Part shown: piece after piece, positions 43,241 to 52,922 of the stretch
Layout: each line of letters begins with the position of its first letter
Numbering within the stretch: position 1 is the first letter of the stretch
Assembly: GCA_963803245.1 (NCBI GenBank)
Contig: CAWDLI010000001.1
Span: 124,001-188,000 of the forward strand
DNA: 64,000 nucleotides
Direction: 5' to 3'
DNA from: JACVRW01 sp963803245
GTDB taxonomy: Bacteria > Actinomycetota > Thermoleophilia > Solirubrobacterales > Thermoleophilaceae
Made by a program: the position numbers and the translations under genes
Notes under the pieces: model-generated
What the model saw: only the letters and a program-made list of their open reading frames with translations
The model's database searches: none
Told to the model about the DNA's origin: nothing

Positions 43241-44272
43241 GTGGGCAGGCCAGGCGTAGTCGCGGTGCTCGTGGGACTCCTCGTCGCATCGTTTTCCGCG
43301 ACCGCGGTCGCCGCGGCCCCGCCGACGCTCGACGGACTCTCCTTCTTCGGCACGACCTCGCCGTTCGGCGAGAACGTCTCCTACGCATGCGACGGCGAAA
43401 GCGGTACCCAGCGCGGCGGGTACGCGGTCTACAGCGGGACAGGGGAGGGCTTCCCCTATCCGGGGCGCTGGATCGAGAGCGGCCAGTACGAACTGGGGCC
43501 GTACGACTCCGAGCTGTTCGGTTATCCATTGGCCGATGCCTCCGCCGATTTCACGATCGACTCGGACCGCGGCTACGTGACCGGAGTGAAGTGGCTCAAG
43601 CCGACCACGGAGGTGACGTACTGCGGCATCGGCACCGTCCCGCTCCAGTACCGGGCGATCATCACGACGCCGGACGGTGGTGTCTTCACGGACGCGGGGA
43701 CCTCCACGTTCACCGTCGATCAGCAGCACCTGAGCCCGCCGTGGTACGACGTGAGCCTCAGCTTCGACTCCCCGGCGGCGTCGGCTGAGCGGGTGCTCTT
43801 CGGGAACCACGCCGTGCCGCGGTCGTTCACCGTGATGACGGCCGACACCAAGCGCGTGTCGCCCTTCACGCTGTTCATGCCGTCCACGGTGCGCAAGGTG
43901 ATCGCCTATGTGGACGGCAAGGGCGCGCCGTCGGGATCGCAGGGGCTCCGGGCGGTGCTGTACCGGAACGGGACCGGCGGCGGCCCGGGCGCGTACGTGA
44001 CGCAGAGCTTCGAGTTCACGGTGCCTGCCGGGATGTCGGGCAGGTGGGTGCCGTTCTGGCTGGCGCCCGTTCCGAACCTCGCTCCGGGCGTGTACTGGAT
44101 CGGCATCCAGTCCGGCGGCGACAGCCAGGTGGCCAGGTTCGGGTGGCGGTCGCGGGCGAACGGGCGGCGCTTCAACGGCGATGCGTTCGCCGATGGCGCC
44201 GCCGACCCGTTCGGGGCCACCGGCGTGGACGACAAGCAACTCGCTGCCTTCGCCACGGGCAGCTACCGGTAG
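43241..44272 (+). CDS. Secreted protein of unknown function
   Basis: A 343-residue exported protein: signal segment VVAVLVGLLVASFSATAVAA, then a cysteine pair (VSYACDGE and VTYCGIG), an Ig-like middle and a C-terminal beta-rich half (PSTVRKVIAYVDGKG, GLRAVLYRNGTGGGPG, GVYWIGIQSGGD) that looks like a jelly-roll or fibronectin-like surface module. No catalytic motif is seen. GTG 43241 is chosen because a TAGGCT box stands 7 bases upstream and the signal peptide begins at once. It is followed 4 bases later by the nitroreductase-like gene. Confidence 0.65.
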   Translation: MGRPGVVAVLVGLLVASFSATAVAAAPPTLDGLSFFGTTSPFGENVSYACDGESGTQRGGYAVYSGTGEGFPYPGRWIESGQYELGPYDSELFGYPLADASADFTIDSDRGYVTGVKWLKPTTEVTYCGIGTVPLQYRAIITTPDGGVFTDAGTSTFTVDQQHLSPPWYDVSLSFDSPAASAERVLFGNHAVPRSFTVMTADTKRVSPFTLFMPSTVRKVIAYVDGKGAPSGSQGLRAVLYRNGTGGGPGAYVTQSFEFTVPAGMSGRWVPFWLAPVPNLAPGVYWIGIQSGGDSQVARFGWRSRANGRRFNGDAFADGAADPFGATGVDDKQLAAFATGSYR

Positions 44273-44276
44273 CCGC

Positions 44277-44702
44277 GTGGACAAGCGGAGCTTCACGACG
44301 GCGCTCGCGCGGTACGTCGTCAATCCTGTCGCGCGCGGGCTGTTCAGGGTCGGTATCGCCCCACCGGGAACGGCGATACTCGAGACCACCGGCCGGCGTT
44401 CGGGTGAGCCGCGGCGCACGCCGGTCACCAACGGACTGGACGGCGATACGTTCTGGATCGTCGCGGAGCACGGCCGGCGCGCGGCCTACGTGCGGAACAT
44501 CGAGGCCGACCCGCGTGTGAGGGTCAAGCTCGGGCGGGCCTGGCGCACCGGGACCGCGCACCCGCTCCCGGAGGACGATCCCCGCGAGCGGCTGAGGGAG
44601 ATCGTCCGGCGGCGATCGGGCTCAAGGCTGAACGCCGCGACGGTCAGGCTCATGCAGACGGACCTGCTGACCGTGCGCGTGGACCTCGACCCCGTCCCCT
44701 AG
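44277..44702 (+). CDS. Deazaflavin (F420)-dependent nitroreductase-family protein
   Basis: A 141-residue protein of the DDN/split-barrel family: ILETTGRRSGEPRRTPV, GDTFWIVAEHGRRAAYVRNI and ADPRVRVKLGRAWRTGTAHPL are the characteristic core motifs. Members use F420H2 to reduce quinones or other acceptors, some bind fatty acids or heme instead. F420 use is a common actinobacterial trait. Start GTG 44277, 4 bases after the secreted protein gene. Its TAG overlaps the stop of the convergent repeat-protein gene as the palindrome CTAG (44699-44702). Confidence 0.8.
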   Translation: MDKRSFTTALARYVVNPVARGLFRVGIAPPGTAILETTGRRSGEPRRTPVTNGLDGDTFWIVAEHGRRAAYVRNIEADPRVRVKLGRAWRTGTAHPLPEDDPRERLREIVRRRSGSRLNAATVRLMQTDLLTVRVDLDPVP

Positions 44703-46318
44703 GGCGCTGCGCAGACGGCGAAGGCGGTGAGCCCCCAGGGCCCCGCGTAGCCGTCCTCATCCTCGTTCGCGCGCACGGTGACCGCGTCGAGCGCTGCCGA
44801 GGGCAGAACCCGGTTGAGCCCGGCCTGCCCGCCGGCGGCGCTGATGTCGCCACCGGCGCTGACCAGGTTCTTGAGTCCCGGGCATTGGGCGATGAGGCTC
44901 TTGTCGTTCGAGTCGAGCCCGCTGACCGCGCTCACGAGCTGGAGCCCGGGCAGCGGAGGCGCGCAGACGGCGTCCACGCGGACGGTCCAGTCGCCGGCGG
45001 ACCCGCCCTGGACCTCGACCCCGGTCGCCGATGCGGCCGTGAGGCCGGTGTTCGGACCGAGCCCGTCGAGGATCACCTGCCCGTTGGCGGCACTCACGCC
45101 GCCGCCCACTCCCAGCACGCGCTTTCCGGCCGGGCAGGTGACGCTCGCGGTCTTCGTGGATGAGTTCGACGGGCTCGTGGCGGTGACCGTCTCGGTGCCC
45201 GGGAGCGACGACGAGCAGATGCCCGATCCGCGCAGGTTCCAGCTGGTCGGGGTTCCCGGAGCGATCTCGACCGCGTCCACGCGCAGGCCGTTGAACGCGC
45301 TTGCCGAGATGTTCCGCAGCGCGACCTCGCCGAGCGCTCCTGTCGTGTCTCCGCCTCCACCGAGCAGGAGCTGGCCGGGGCAGGTCACGCTCAGCGTCTT
45401 CGCCGTCGAGGACGAGGGGAGCGTCTCGCCGCCGCGTCCAACCAGCCAGTCCGCGCAGATCGCGTAGCCGGTGACGCTCCACGAGGTGGAGACTCCGTCC
45501 TGATCGGCGAGGAAGCGGAAGATTGTCCGTTGGGAGGGGGGTGTCGGCGACTCCGACGAGCCGAGCGTCGCGATCCGCACCTCGCCGGACCCGCCTTGTA
45601 CGTCGTATCCCACGCCGACGATCGCCTTGCCGACGAGGGAGGCCCCGGAGTAGCCGCATTCCAGGGGCAGCTGACCGAAGACGTTGGGGCGCTCGGATGT
45701 CCTCGCCAGCGCGAGGCCCCTGGGCGGGTCGGCGCAGATCGCGTGCGCCGTAACACTCCACAACGAGGCGTAGCCGGTCTGGTCCTCGGCCCCCTGGGCC
45801 GTGACCTTCGTCAGCGCATCGTCGGGGATGATGCCATCCAGCACGACCTGGCCGCCCCCGGCGTTGATCTCCGCGCCCGTGCCCACCACGCGCTTGCCGG
45901 CCGGGCACGTGGCCGTGACCTCCTTGTTGGCCGAGCTCAACGGGCTCGTGGCGGTCACGCGCTCGAGGCCGGGGAGGGCCACGGCGCAGCGGGCGAGTGC
46001 GGTGATGCCGGAAGAGGCGGGCGCCGTCTCGTCCTTCACAACCTGGACCCGCATTCCGGCGAAGCCCGCGAGCGGCCTGAGATCGTCCAGGATGACGCTG
46101 CCGCTGGCCGTGTCAAAGCCGCCGCCGCCGAGGGCGACCTTCGAGGCGGGACAGGCGGCCTCCGCGGAGTTGACGTCGTTCGAGGAGGCCACGTTCTGCT
46201 GAGCCAGCGCGAGGCCCACCACTCCAGCCCACGCCCTGGCCGCGATCGCCGGAAGGAAGCACACGCAGACGGCCGTCAATGCGGCGATGAGCGCTGCTCT
46301 CCTGCCCGTCCACGTCAT
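44699..46318 (-). CDS. Secreted protein made of six two-cysteine repeats
   Basis: A 539-residue protein with an N-terminal hydrophobic segment (ALIAALTAVCVCFLPAIAARA) and then six tandem units of 82-92 residues with nothing else. Each unit starts with a cysteine (CPAGKRVVGTGAEI type) and has a second one near its end (WSVTAHAICAD type): Cys56/111, 138/195, 221/288, 313/368, 395/452 and 479/536. The shared pattern is C-P-x2-K-x3-G-x-G-G, G-Q-V-x-L-D, then W-x-V-x-A-x-A-x-C. No enzyme motif is seen, so a structural, adhesive or surface-layer role is more likely. ATG 46318; TAGCAT 16 bases upstream may be its -10 box. Confidence 0.75.
   Translation of the reverse strand: MTWTGRRAALIAALTAVCVCFLPAIAARAWAGVVGLALAQQNVASSNDVNSAEAACPASKVALGGGGFDTASGSVILDDLRPLAGFAGMRVQVVKDETAPASSGITALARCAVALPGLERVTATSPLSSANKEVTATCPAGKRVVGTGAEINAGGGQVVLDGIIPDDALTKVTAQGAEDQTGYASLWSVTAHAICADPPRGLALARTSERPNVFGQLPLECGYSGASLVGKAIVGVGYDVQGGSGEVRIATLGSSESPTPPSQRTIFRFLADQDGVSTSWSVTGYAICADWLVGRGGETLPSSSTAKTLSVTCPGQLLLGGGGDTTGALGEVALRNISASAFNGLRVDAVEIAPGTPTSWNLRGSGICSSSLPGTETVTATSPSNSSTKTASVTCPAGKRVLGVGGGVSAANGQVILDGLGPNTGLTAASATGVEVQGGSAGDWTVRVDAVCAPPLPGLQLVSAVSGLDSNDKSLIAQCPGLKNLVSAGGDISAAGGQAGLNRVLPSAALDAVTVRANEDEDGYAGPWGLTAFAVCAAP
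44702..46160 (-). repeat. Six tandem protein repeats (about 250 bases each)
   Basis: The first cysteines of the units fall at residues 56, 138, 221, 313, 395 and 479, a period of 82-84 residues apart from one of 92. The distance between the two cysteines is 55 or 57 in five units and 67 in the third. Units 2 and 5 are the most alike (both TCPAGKRV at the start and GQVxLDG in the middle). Confidence 0.75.
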
Positions 46319-46360
46319 CGGTCCACTCGAGGCGATGCTATGAGCCGCGCGGGCCTCGGG

Positions 46361-47866
46361 TCAACCGCCACCCGGCGTCGTCGGGCGGCCCTCGTAGTAC
46401 GGCAGCGGCCCGCCGGCCGCCTCCAGCACCTGCTGGTAGAGCTCCTCGCTCAGCTTCGGGTTCTCCTTCACCACGTCGAAGAACTCGTGCGGGTCGCGCT
46501 TCAGGTCGTACATGCGTGCGTTCCTGCGCCGCGGTTGTCGCCGATCAGGAGCCACTCGTCGGTGCGGATGAAGAAGCGGTTGTACATCCCGCCGTAGTGG
46601 AACGGCCGCCGGCCCGAGGGCTGCTCGCCGTCCATGCAGCGGGGAGAGGTCGAGGCCCTCCATCCAGCTCGGGCGGTCCACGCCGACCATGCGACAGGAG
46701 CGTCGGGCCCGACGTCGTGGGTGGAGGCGAAGTGCGAGCTCACCTCGCCGGCGGCCCTGCCGTCGGGGTGGGCCACGATGAACGGCACCTGCGCCAGCTC
46801 GGGGTGGAGCTGCGAGGGCACCTTGCCGGTGAGCCCGCGCTCGCCGAGCAGGTAGCCGTGGTCGCTCAGCAGCACGATCACCGTGTTCTCGTGCAGCCCT
46901 TCTCGCGGAACGCCTCCAGGAACTTGCCGAGCCAGTGGTCGGTCATGCGTCACCTCGGCGGCGTAGACGGCGTGGAGGCGGCGCAGCTGCTCCGGCGTCA
47001 GGTAGCTCGAGTTGCCGTAGCGCGTGACGCCGATCTCCGGTCCCGTCGTACTCGGGGTCGCCGTACATGTCGATGTACTTGCGCGGCGGGCTCCAGGGCT
47101 CGTGCGGGTCGAAGCAGTCGACGGTCATGCAGAACGGCTGCGCGGATCGGCGAGCTCGTCCAGAACGTCGATCGCCTTGTTGTACACCCGGGCCGCGCAC
47201 GTCTCCTCCTCGTTCACGCCCGCGCCCGGTGTTGGCGAGGTACTTGCGCATGCCCGGGCATGTAGCGGTCGTCGCGCAGCACCGGCGGGAGCCACTGCGT
47301 CGACCGTCTCCAGCGGCACCGAGCTCGGCGGGTTGCACGAAGCCGGACTGGCCGACGATCGTGTCCCAGCGGTCGAAGCTCTTGCGGAAGGGCTTGTACG
47401 GGCCGGTGAAGGCGAGGAACGGGTTGTCGCTCACCTGCGCCGTCCAGTAGCCGGCGTGCTTGAGCTCCGACGTGAAGGTCCGGTGTGCTCGGGGTCCTGG
47501 ATCGGCTCCCAGCCGGGGCTGCATCCCGAGCTCCGGGTTCGGCTTGAAGTTGCGGAAGGGGAAGATCCGGCTGCTCGGTGAAGATCGAGCGCCGGGCGGG
47601 CAGCGTGACCATCGCCTCCGGGAACGCGCGGTTGAAGCGCAGGCCCCGCGCAGCGAGCGAGTCGATGGTCGGCGTCTGGATCTGGGGCGAGCCGTACGCG
47701 CCGACGTGGTCGGGCCGCAGGCTGTCGACGATCAGCAGCAGCACGTTCTTCGGCTCCGTGGACCCCTCGGCGGCGGGGAGGTCGCAGCCCGGTCGCCGAG
47801 AGGCGCCGCCGCGCCCGCGGCGCCGGCGGCGCCGGCCTTGATGAATCCGCGTCGGCTCAGGCGCAT
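46361..47866 (-). CDS. Tat-exported sulfatase-like enzyme, broken by many single-base frameshifts
   Basis: Assembled across frames, the minus strand encodes one sulfatase-fold protein of about 500 residues. It starts at ATG 47866 with a twin-arginine signal (MRLSRRGFIKAGAAG), then VLLLIVDSLRPDHVGAYGSP with the metal aspartate, VTLPARRSIFT, GYWTAQVSDNPFLAFTGPY, FCMTVDCFDPHEPW, ENTVIVLLSDHGYLLGERG and a C-terminal MYDLKRDPHEFFDV ending at 46361. The nucleophile motif reads T-L-P-A-R, with threonine in place of the Cys/Ser that becomes formylglycine. At least seven frame changes occur, for example near 46515, 46637, 46705, 46897 and 46949. The motifs are intact between them, so sequence error is likelier than decay. 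TAGCCT at 47887-47882 may be its promoter. Confidence 0.75.
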
Positions 47867-47983
47867 GGGCAGCCGAGCCGGAGGCTAGCGGAAGGCGCTT
47901 CACGATGGTCCGGAGGTTAGCGTACCGCCAGAAGCCTCACTGGGCGCGCACGGGTCAACCCGCTTCCGAGGTGCCGACATCGT

Positions 47984-49248
47984 GATGCCGCATTCGCCGC
48001 CCGCTGCTGTTGACGCTTGCCGCTCGCGCTGCTCGTGCCCGCCGCCGCGAGCGCCCAGCTGCCCGCTCCGGGGGCCGCTCGTGCCGCCCGACTTCGCCAC
48101 CGGCGCCGGAGCGCGTGCCGCCCGGGCCCGAAGGGGAAGTACTCGGAGGACTGGGCTCGAGTGCCTGGCCGAGCATCCCTCGCAGCCGGTCGTGCCGCCG
48201 GCATCGACCCGCGCGGGGTGGACCCGATCGTCGCCCAACCCGCTTGCTCGGCCTGACGCTTCTTCGTGGACCGCATGGAGCCCGCCTACGGCGACTGGGC
48301 GAAGTACAGGCGCAGCGGCCAGAGCGGGAAGGCGGACCTGATCTGGCGCCTCGCCCGCGAGCCGCGCTTCCGCTGGTTCGGCCGCTTCACGCGCCCGCAC
48401 ATGGTGAAGAAGATGCGCGGGCTTTCTCGACCGCGTGCAGTGCGACCAGCCGGGCTCGATGCCGCAGATGATCGTCATGCGCCACCAGGGCATCGGGTGC
48501 GCGCACGACTACCTCGGCGGGCGGCGCGAAGGAGGACGCGCGCACGCGCGACTGGTACGACGACTTCGTACGCGCGATCGGGCAGCTCGCGCGTGGTGAT
48601 CGGGTTCGAGCCCGACTCGCTGGGCACGCTCGACTGCCTGGCGCCAGCCGCCGCGGCGCTCGCCTGCGCACGCTCCGCTACGGCGTGAACGCGCTGTCGC
48701 AGCTCCCGAACGCCACGATCTACCTCGAGGCCGGTGCGTCCGACTGGGAGCCCGCCAAGCGCACCGCGAAGCAGCTGCGCTTCATCGGCATCGACAAGGT
48801 GCGCGGCTTCATGCTGAACGTGACCCATCACGACTGGACGCGCTCGAACATCCAGCACGGCCTGGACATCTCGCGCCGGGTGGGCGGCAAGCCGTTCGTG
48901 ATCAACACGTCCTACAACGGACGCGGCGCCGGTGCACTACCGCAGGTGGATCGACCGCAGCCGCCACAAGTGGCGGACCATCAACGTCTGGTGCCATCCG
49001 GGCTTTCGCGGGCTCGGTCCGGCGCCCACCACCGCCACCGCGCACCCCAAGGTGGACGCCTACCTGTACCTCAACCGGCCCGGCTACTCGGCCGGCGCCT
49101 GCAACGGCGGCCCCACGCCGGTCGGCACGTGGTGGCCCAAGCGCGCGCTCATGTACGCGAAGTACGCCACCAACTGGCTCTCTCCGCCCCGGGGCACCAG
49201 TACGGATTCCACAAGCGGCTGTCGCTGCGGGCCCTCGGCGGGCCCTAG
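47984..49248 (+). CDS. Secreted GH6-like enzyme, broken by many single-base frameshifts
   Basis: Pieced together across frames: a signal peptide ending LPLALLVPAAASAQLPAPG, then TFFVDRMEPAYGDWAKYR-like sequence, VVIGFEPDSLGTLDCL, LPNATIYLEAGASDWEPAKR, GFMLNVTHHDWTRSNIQ, VGGKPFVINTSYNGRG, INVWCHPGFRGLGP, VDAYLYLNRPGYSAGACNGG and GTWWPKRALMYAKYA. This order matches glycoside hydrolase family 6 (beta-1,4-glucanases). Two positions differ from canonical GH6: INTSYNGRG where IDTSRNGNG carries the proposed base, and RHQGIGC in the region of the catalytic-acid motif. The start near 47984 is approximate because of frame changes, which are densest before 48260. The stop overlaps the convergent gene as CTAG. 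Confidence 0.72.
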
Positions 49249-51065
49249 ATTTCTTCGCCGGCGACGCCCTCGTCGCGTGGCGCGAAGGGCGGCAGCTCGC
49301 GCACCTTCGGAATCCGGATCAACGGCGCGCCGTATGCCCTGCCGGCAGTCGCGCAGCCGGTAGATGCGCACCGTCGGCCCGGGCCGGCGGTAGGCGGTGG
49401 GGTAGTAGTTGTAGGAGAGGTCGAAGCTGAACGGCACCGGCTCCGAGCCCGGGTCGTAGGGGCTGAACTCGCGCACCAGGCGCGCCGTCGCGCTCGAGTC
49501 GCCGGTAGTAGGCGGCCACGTCGGGGTCCCCGGTCTCGAGCGAGCGCTCGTCGCACCACGTCCAGGGTCATGACGAGGCAGTAGCCGTAGCGGCGGTAGT
49601 CGTCGATGACGGAGGGCGAGAGCACCATGTGGTACGCCGAGGCGCGCACGCCGCCGTCGGGCCGCGCGAACTGGCCGGGCTTGAAGCGCGCGCACACCCT
49701 GCGACCGCCCTCTCCGGTGTAGGCGAATCCGGCGGAGGTCCAGCCGTCGCGGGCCGCGCAGCGCGTGAGCCACTCCGGCAGGTGGCCGGCCGGAGTGGAG
49801 CGGTAGTAGCGGCCCGGCACGGCGGGCTCGATCGCCACCCGCAGCTCGGGCGGGTAATGGTCCTCGAGCCAGTCGCGCGCCTGCGTGCGCGTGTCCTCGC
49901 GACCGAGCACCAGTGCGCTGCGCACGTCCGCCGCGAGCGGCTGCGCGAGCACCAGCGCCACGACGGCCGGCAGCGCCGCGGCGCGCACCGGCACCCGGCC
50001 GCGGCGTGCGGGGAGGGCCTCCACCGCGCGCACCAGCGCGACCCCCGCGAGTATCGCGAGGGCCGGATAGGCGGGCAGCAGCCAGCGGCCGAAGTAGCGG
50101 GCCTGGAGGCTCAGGTACACGAACAGCGCCACCGGTACCGCGACGAGGATCAGGCCGCGCACCAGGTTCCTGCGCAGCTCGATCGCCGCGCCGGCCAGGG
50201 CCGCGAGCGCGGCCGCCCACCCGAGGCCCCAGGTGAGGCTGTCCAGGTAGTAGGCGGCGCCGCCGTCCTCCTGGCCGGGCTTGGGCTGGCCGGAGGCCAC
50301 GTCGGCCTGGTCGCGCAGGTCGTTCCACCAGGCGTCGAAGGAGCTCGGCAGGTAGGGGTTCAGCGCGACGAACACGAGGGCGGCCAGCGCCGCCCCGAGC
50401 AGCAGGCCCCCGACCGCGCGGAGGCGATCGCGGGGTAGCCGAGCCAGGGCGGCCACGGCCAGCGGGAGCAGCGCCAGCCCCGCCGTGTACTTGAACCCGG
50501 CCGCCAGGCCCGCCGCCGCGCCGCCCAGCGCGTAGTGCCCCAGCCGGCCGTCCTCGTACGCCCGCACCGATGCGTAGAGGGCGATCGCCATCCCGGTGAG
50601 CGAGCCCACGTCGGTGACCGCCACGCGCGAGTAGGCCACCGGCAGGAACGCGAACGCGAGCACCGCGGCGGCCACCAGGCCCTCGCGTGTTCCCCAGAGC
50701 CGCCGCGCTGCCCAGTACGTGGCCGCCACCCCGACCATGCAGAGCGCGGCCGCGAGCGTGCGCGCCGCCACCCAGATCTGCGTCGGGTCCTTGCTGAACT
50801 GCTCGGTCACGTTCCCGAAGGGGAGGTCGAAGAGCCACCCGAGCGGCCCGTACATCACGCGGAGCAGGGCGTAGAGGAGGTACGTGTAGGCGGACGGGTT
50901 CTCGTAGTAGCCGGGATCGAGGTCCTGCCAGAACATCTCGATCGCGTGGTTCGCGAAGTGCGAGCCCTCGTCGATGCTCCACACGTACGGGAGCCCGTAG
51001 TCGTTGTTCCAGATCCGGAGGGCGAAGCCGGCCACGAGGATCAGGCCGAGGAGGAGCCGAGGCAC
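49245..51065 (-). CDS. GT39/ArnT-like membrane glycosyltransferase, frameshifted near its C-terminus
   Basis: A protein of about 600 residues with 10-12 membrane helices. The N-terminus MPRLLLGLILVAGFALRIWN and YVWSIDEGSHFANHAIEMF place an Asp-Glu pair in the first external loop, followed by NPSAYTYLLYALL, YSRVAVTDVGSLTGMAIAL and FKYTAGLALLPLAVAAL, typical of GT39/PMT relatives. The soluble C-terminal part reads cleanly to about 49560, then changes frame two or three times (LVREFSPYDPGSEPVPFSF and TVRIYRLRDCRQG are in another frame) before IRIPKVRELPPF in the original one. GTG 51065 has a TACGCT box 6 bases upstream. Likely donor is a polyprenyl-phosphate sugar. Confidence 0.78.
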   Translation of the reverse strand: MPRLLLGLILVAGFALRIWNNDYGLPYVWSIDEGSHFANHAIEMFWQDLDPGYYENPSAYTYLLYALLRVMYGPLGWLFDLPFGNVTEQFSKDPTQIWVAARTLAAALCMVGVAATYWAARRLWGTREGLVAAAVLAFAFLPVAYSRVAVTDVGSLTGMAIALYASVRAYEDGRLGHYALGGAAAGLAAGFKYTAGLALLPLAVAALARLPRDRLRAVGGLLLGAALAALVFVALNPYLPSSFDAWWNDLRDQADVASGQPKPGQEDGGAAYYLDSLTWGLGWAAALAALAGAAIELRRNLVRGLILVAVPVALFVYLSLQARYFGRWLLPAYPALAILAGVALVRAVEALPARRGRVPVRAAALPAVVALVLAQPLAADVRSALVLGREDTRTQARDWLEDHYPPELRVAIEPAVPGRYYRSTPAGHLPEWLTRCAARDGWTSAGFAYTGEGGRRVCARFKPGQFARPDGGVRASAYHMVLSPSVIDDYRRYGYCLVMTLDVVRRALARDRGPRRGRLLPATRARRRAWCASSAPTTRARSRCRSASTSPTTTTPPPTAGPGRRCASTGCATAGRAYGAPLIRIPKVRELPPFAPRDEGVAGEEI

Positions 51066-51071
51066 GCGCGC

Positions 51072-51077
51072 AGCGTA
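51072..51077 (-). promoter_or_regulatory. -10-like box TACGCT, leaderless promoter
   Basis: On the minus strand TACGCT ends 6 bases before GTG 51065 of the GT39-like gene, in the 113-base region shared with ribD. Confidence 0.48.
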
Positions 51078-51133
51078 GTGGGGAGAGCAGCGGTGCCGGT
51101 CGCCCGGACGGCAGCGCGGGAGCGTGCCGCTGG

Positions 51134-51155
51134 TACTGTTGACTCGCGAGTCAAC
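51134..51155 (+). promoter_or_regulatory. ribD promoter with overlapping 18-bp perfect palindrome
   Basis: GTTGACTCGCGAGTCAAC (51138-51155) is a perfect 18-bp palindrome beginning inside a TACTGT -10-like box (51134-51139), so it would cover the transcription start about 33 bases before the ribD ATG. This is the geometry of a repressor operator. The form resembles TetR-type sites. Confidence 0.65.
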
Positions 51156-51178
51156 CGGGCTCGCGCGACCTCGCGAAA

Positions 51179-52303
<1,125 letters not shown>

Positions 52304-52310
52304 CGCCCTG

Positions 52311-52922
52311 ATGTTCACCGGCCTGGTGGCCGACAAGGGCACCGTCGAGGCGATAGAGCGCGCCGGAACGGGCGCGCGGCTGCGGGTGCGCACGCCGCTG
52401 GCGGCGGACCTCACCGGCGGCGAGTCGATCGCGGTGAACGGGGTGTGCGTGACCGCACGCGACCCCGACGCCGGCTCGTTCGGCGCGGATCTGATGGCGG
52501 AGACGCTCGAGCGCAGCTCGCTCGGGCCGCTCGCCGAGGGCGACGAGGTGAACCTCGAGCTGCCGCTCCGCGCGGGCGACCCGCTCGGCGGACACGTCGT
52601 GCAGGGCCACGTGGACGGGACGGGGGCTGTCGAGAGCGTGACCGAGGACGGGTTCGCCCGCGTGGTCCGCGTGACGGCGCCCTCCGACCTCCTGCGCTAC
52701 GTGGTCGAGAAGGGCTCGATCGCCGTGGACGGCGTCTCGCTTACCGTGACCGAGGTGGACGACGCCGGGTTCTCCGTGTCGCTCATCCCGGAGACACTCG
52801 AGCGTACGACCCTGGGCTCCGCCAAGCCCGGGCGGACCGTGAACCTGGAGGTGGACGTGTTGGCCAAGTACGTGGAGAAGTCATGGCAGGGCGCCCGGCC
52901 GGGGAACGGTGACGCGCCGTGA
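52311..52922 (+). CDS. ribE: Riboflavin synthase alpha subunit
   Basis: Dismutates two 6,7-dimethyl-8-ribityllumazines to riboflavin. The 203-residue protein has the internal duplication of the family: MFTGLVADKGTVEAI with GESIAVNGVCVTA and GGHVVQGHVDGTG in the first half, and KGSIAVDGVSLTVTEVDD with IPETLERTTLG in the second. The gap to ribD is 7 bases, and the stop overlaps the ribBA GTG (GTGA). Confidence 0.95.
   Translation: MFTGLVADKGTVEAIERAGTGARLRVRTPLAADLTGGESIAVNGVCVTARDPDAGSFGADLMAETLERSSLGPLAEGDEVNLELPLRAGDPLGGHVVQGHVDGTGAVESVTEDGFARVVRVTAPSDLLRYVVEKGSIAVDGVSLTVTEVDDAGFSVSLIPETLERTTLGSAKPGRTVNLEVDVLAKYVEKSWQGARPGNGDAP

Noticed and set aside
44699..46318. DNA-level tandem repeat or CRISPR-like array
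   Set aside because: The repetition is at protein level with strong DNA divergence and no spacers; it is a coding repeat.
46361..49560. True pseudogene cluster
   Set aside because: Motifs survive in every frame fragment and stops are in place; sequence error explains three adjacent genes better, though this was not verified.
51066..51178. FMN riboswitch upstream of ribD
   Set aside because: Too short, and none of the conserved RFN-element segments are present on either strand.
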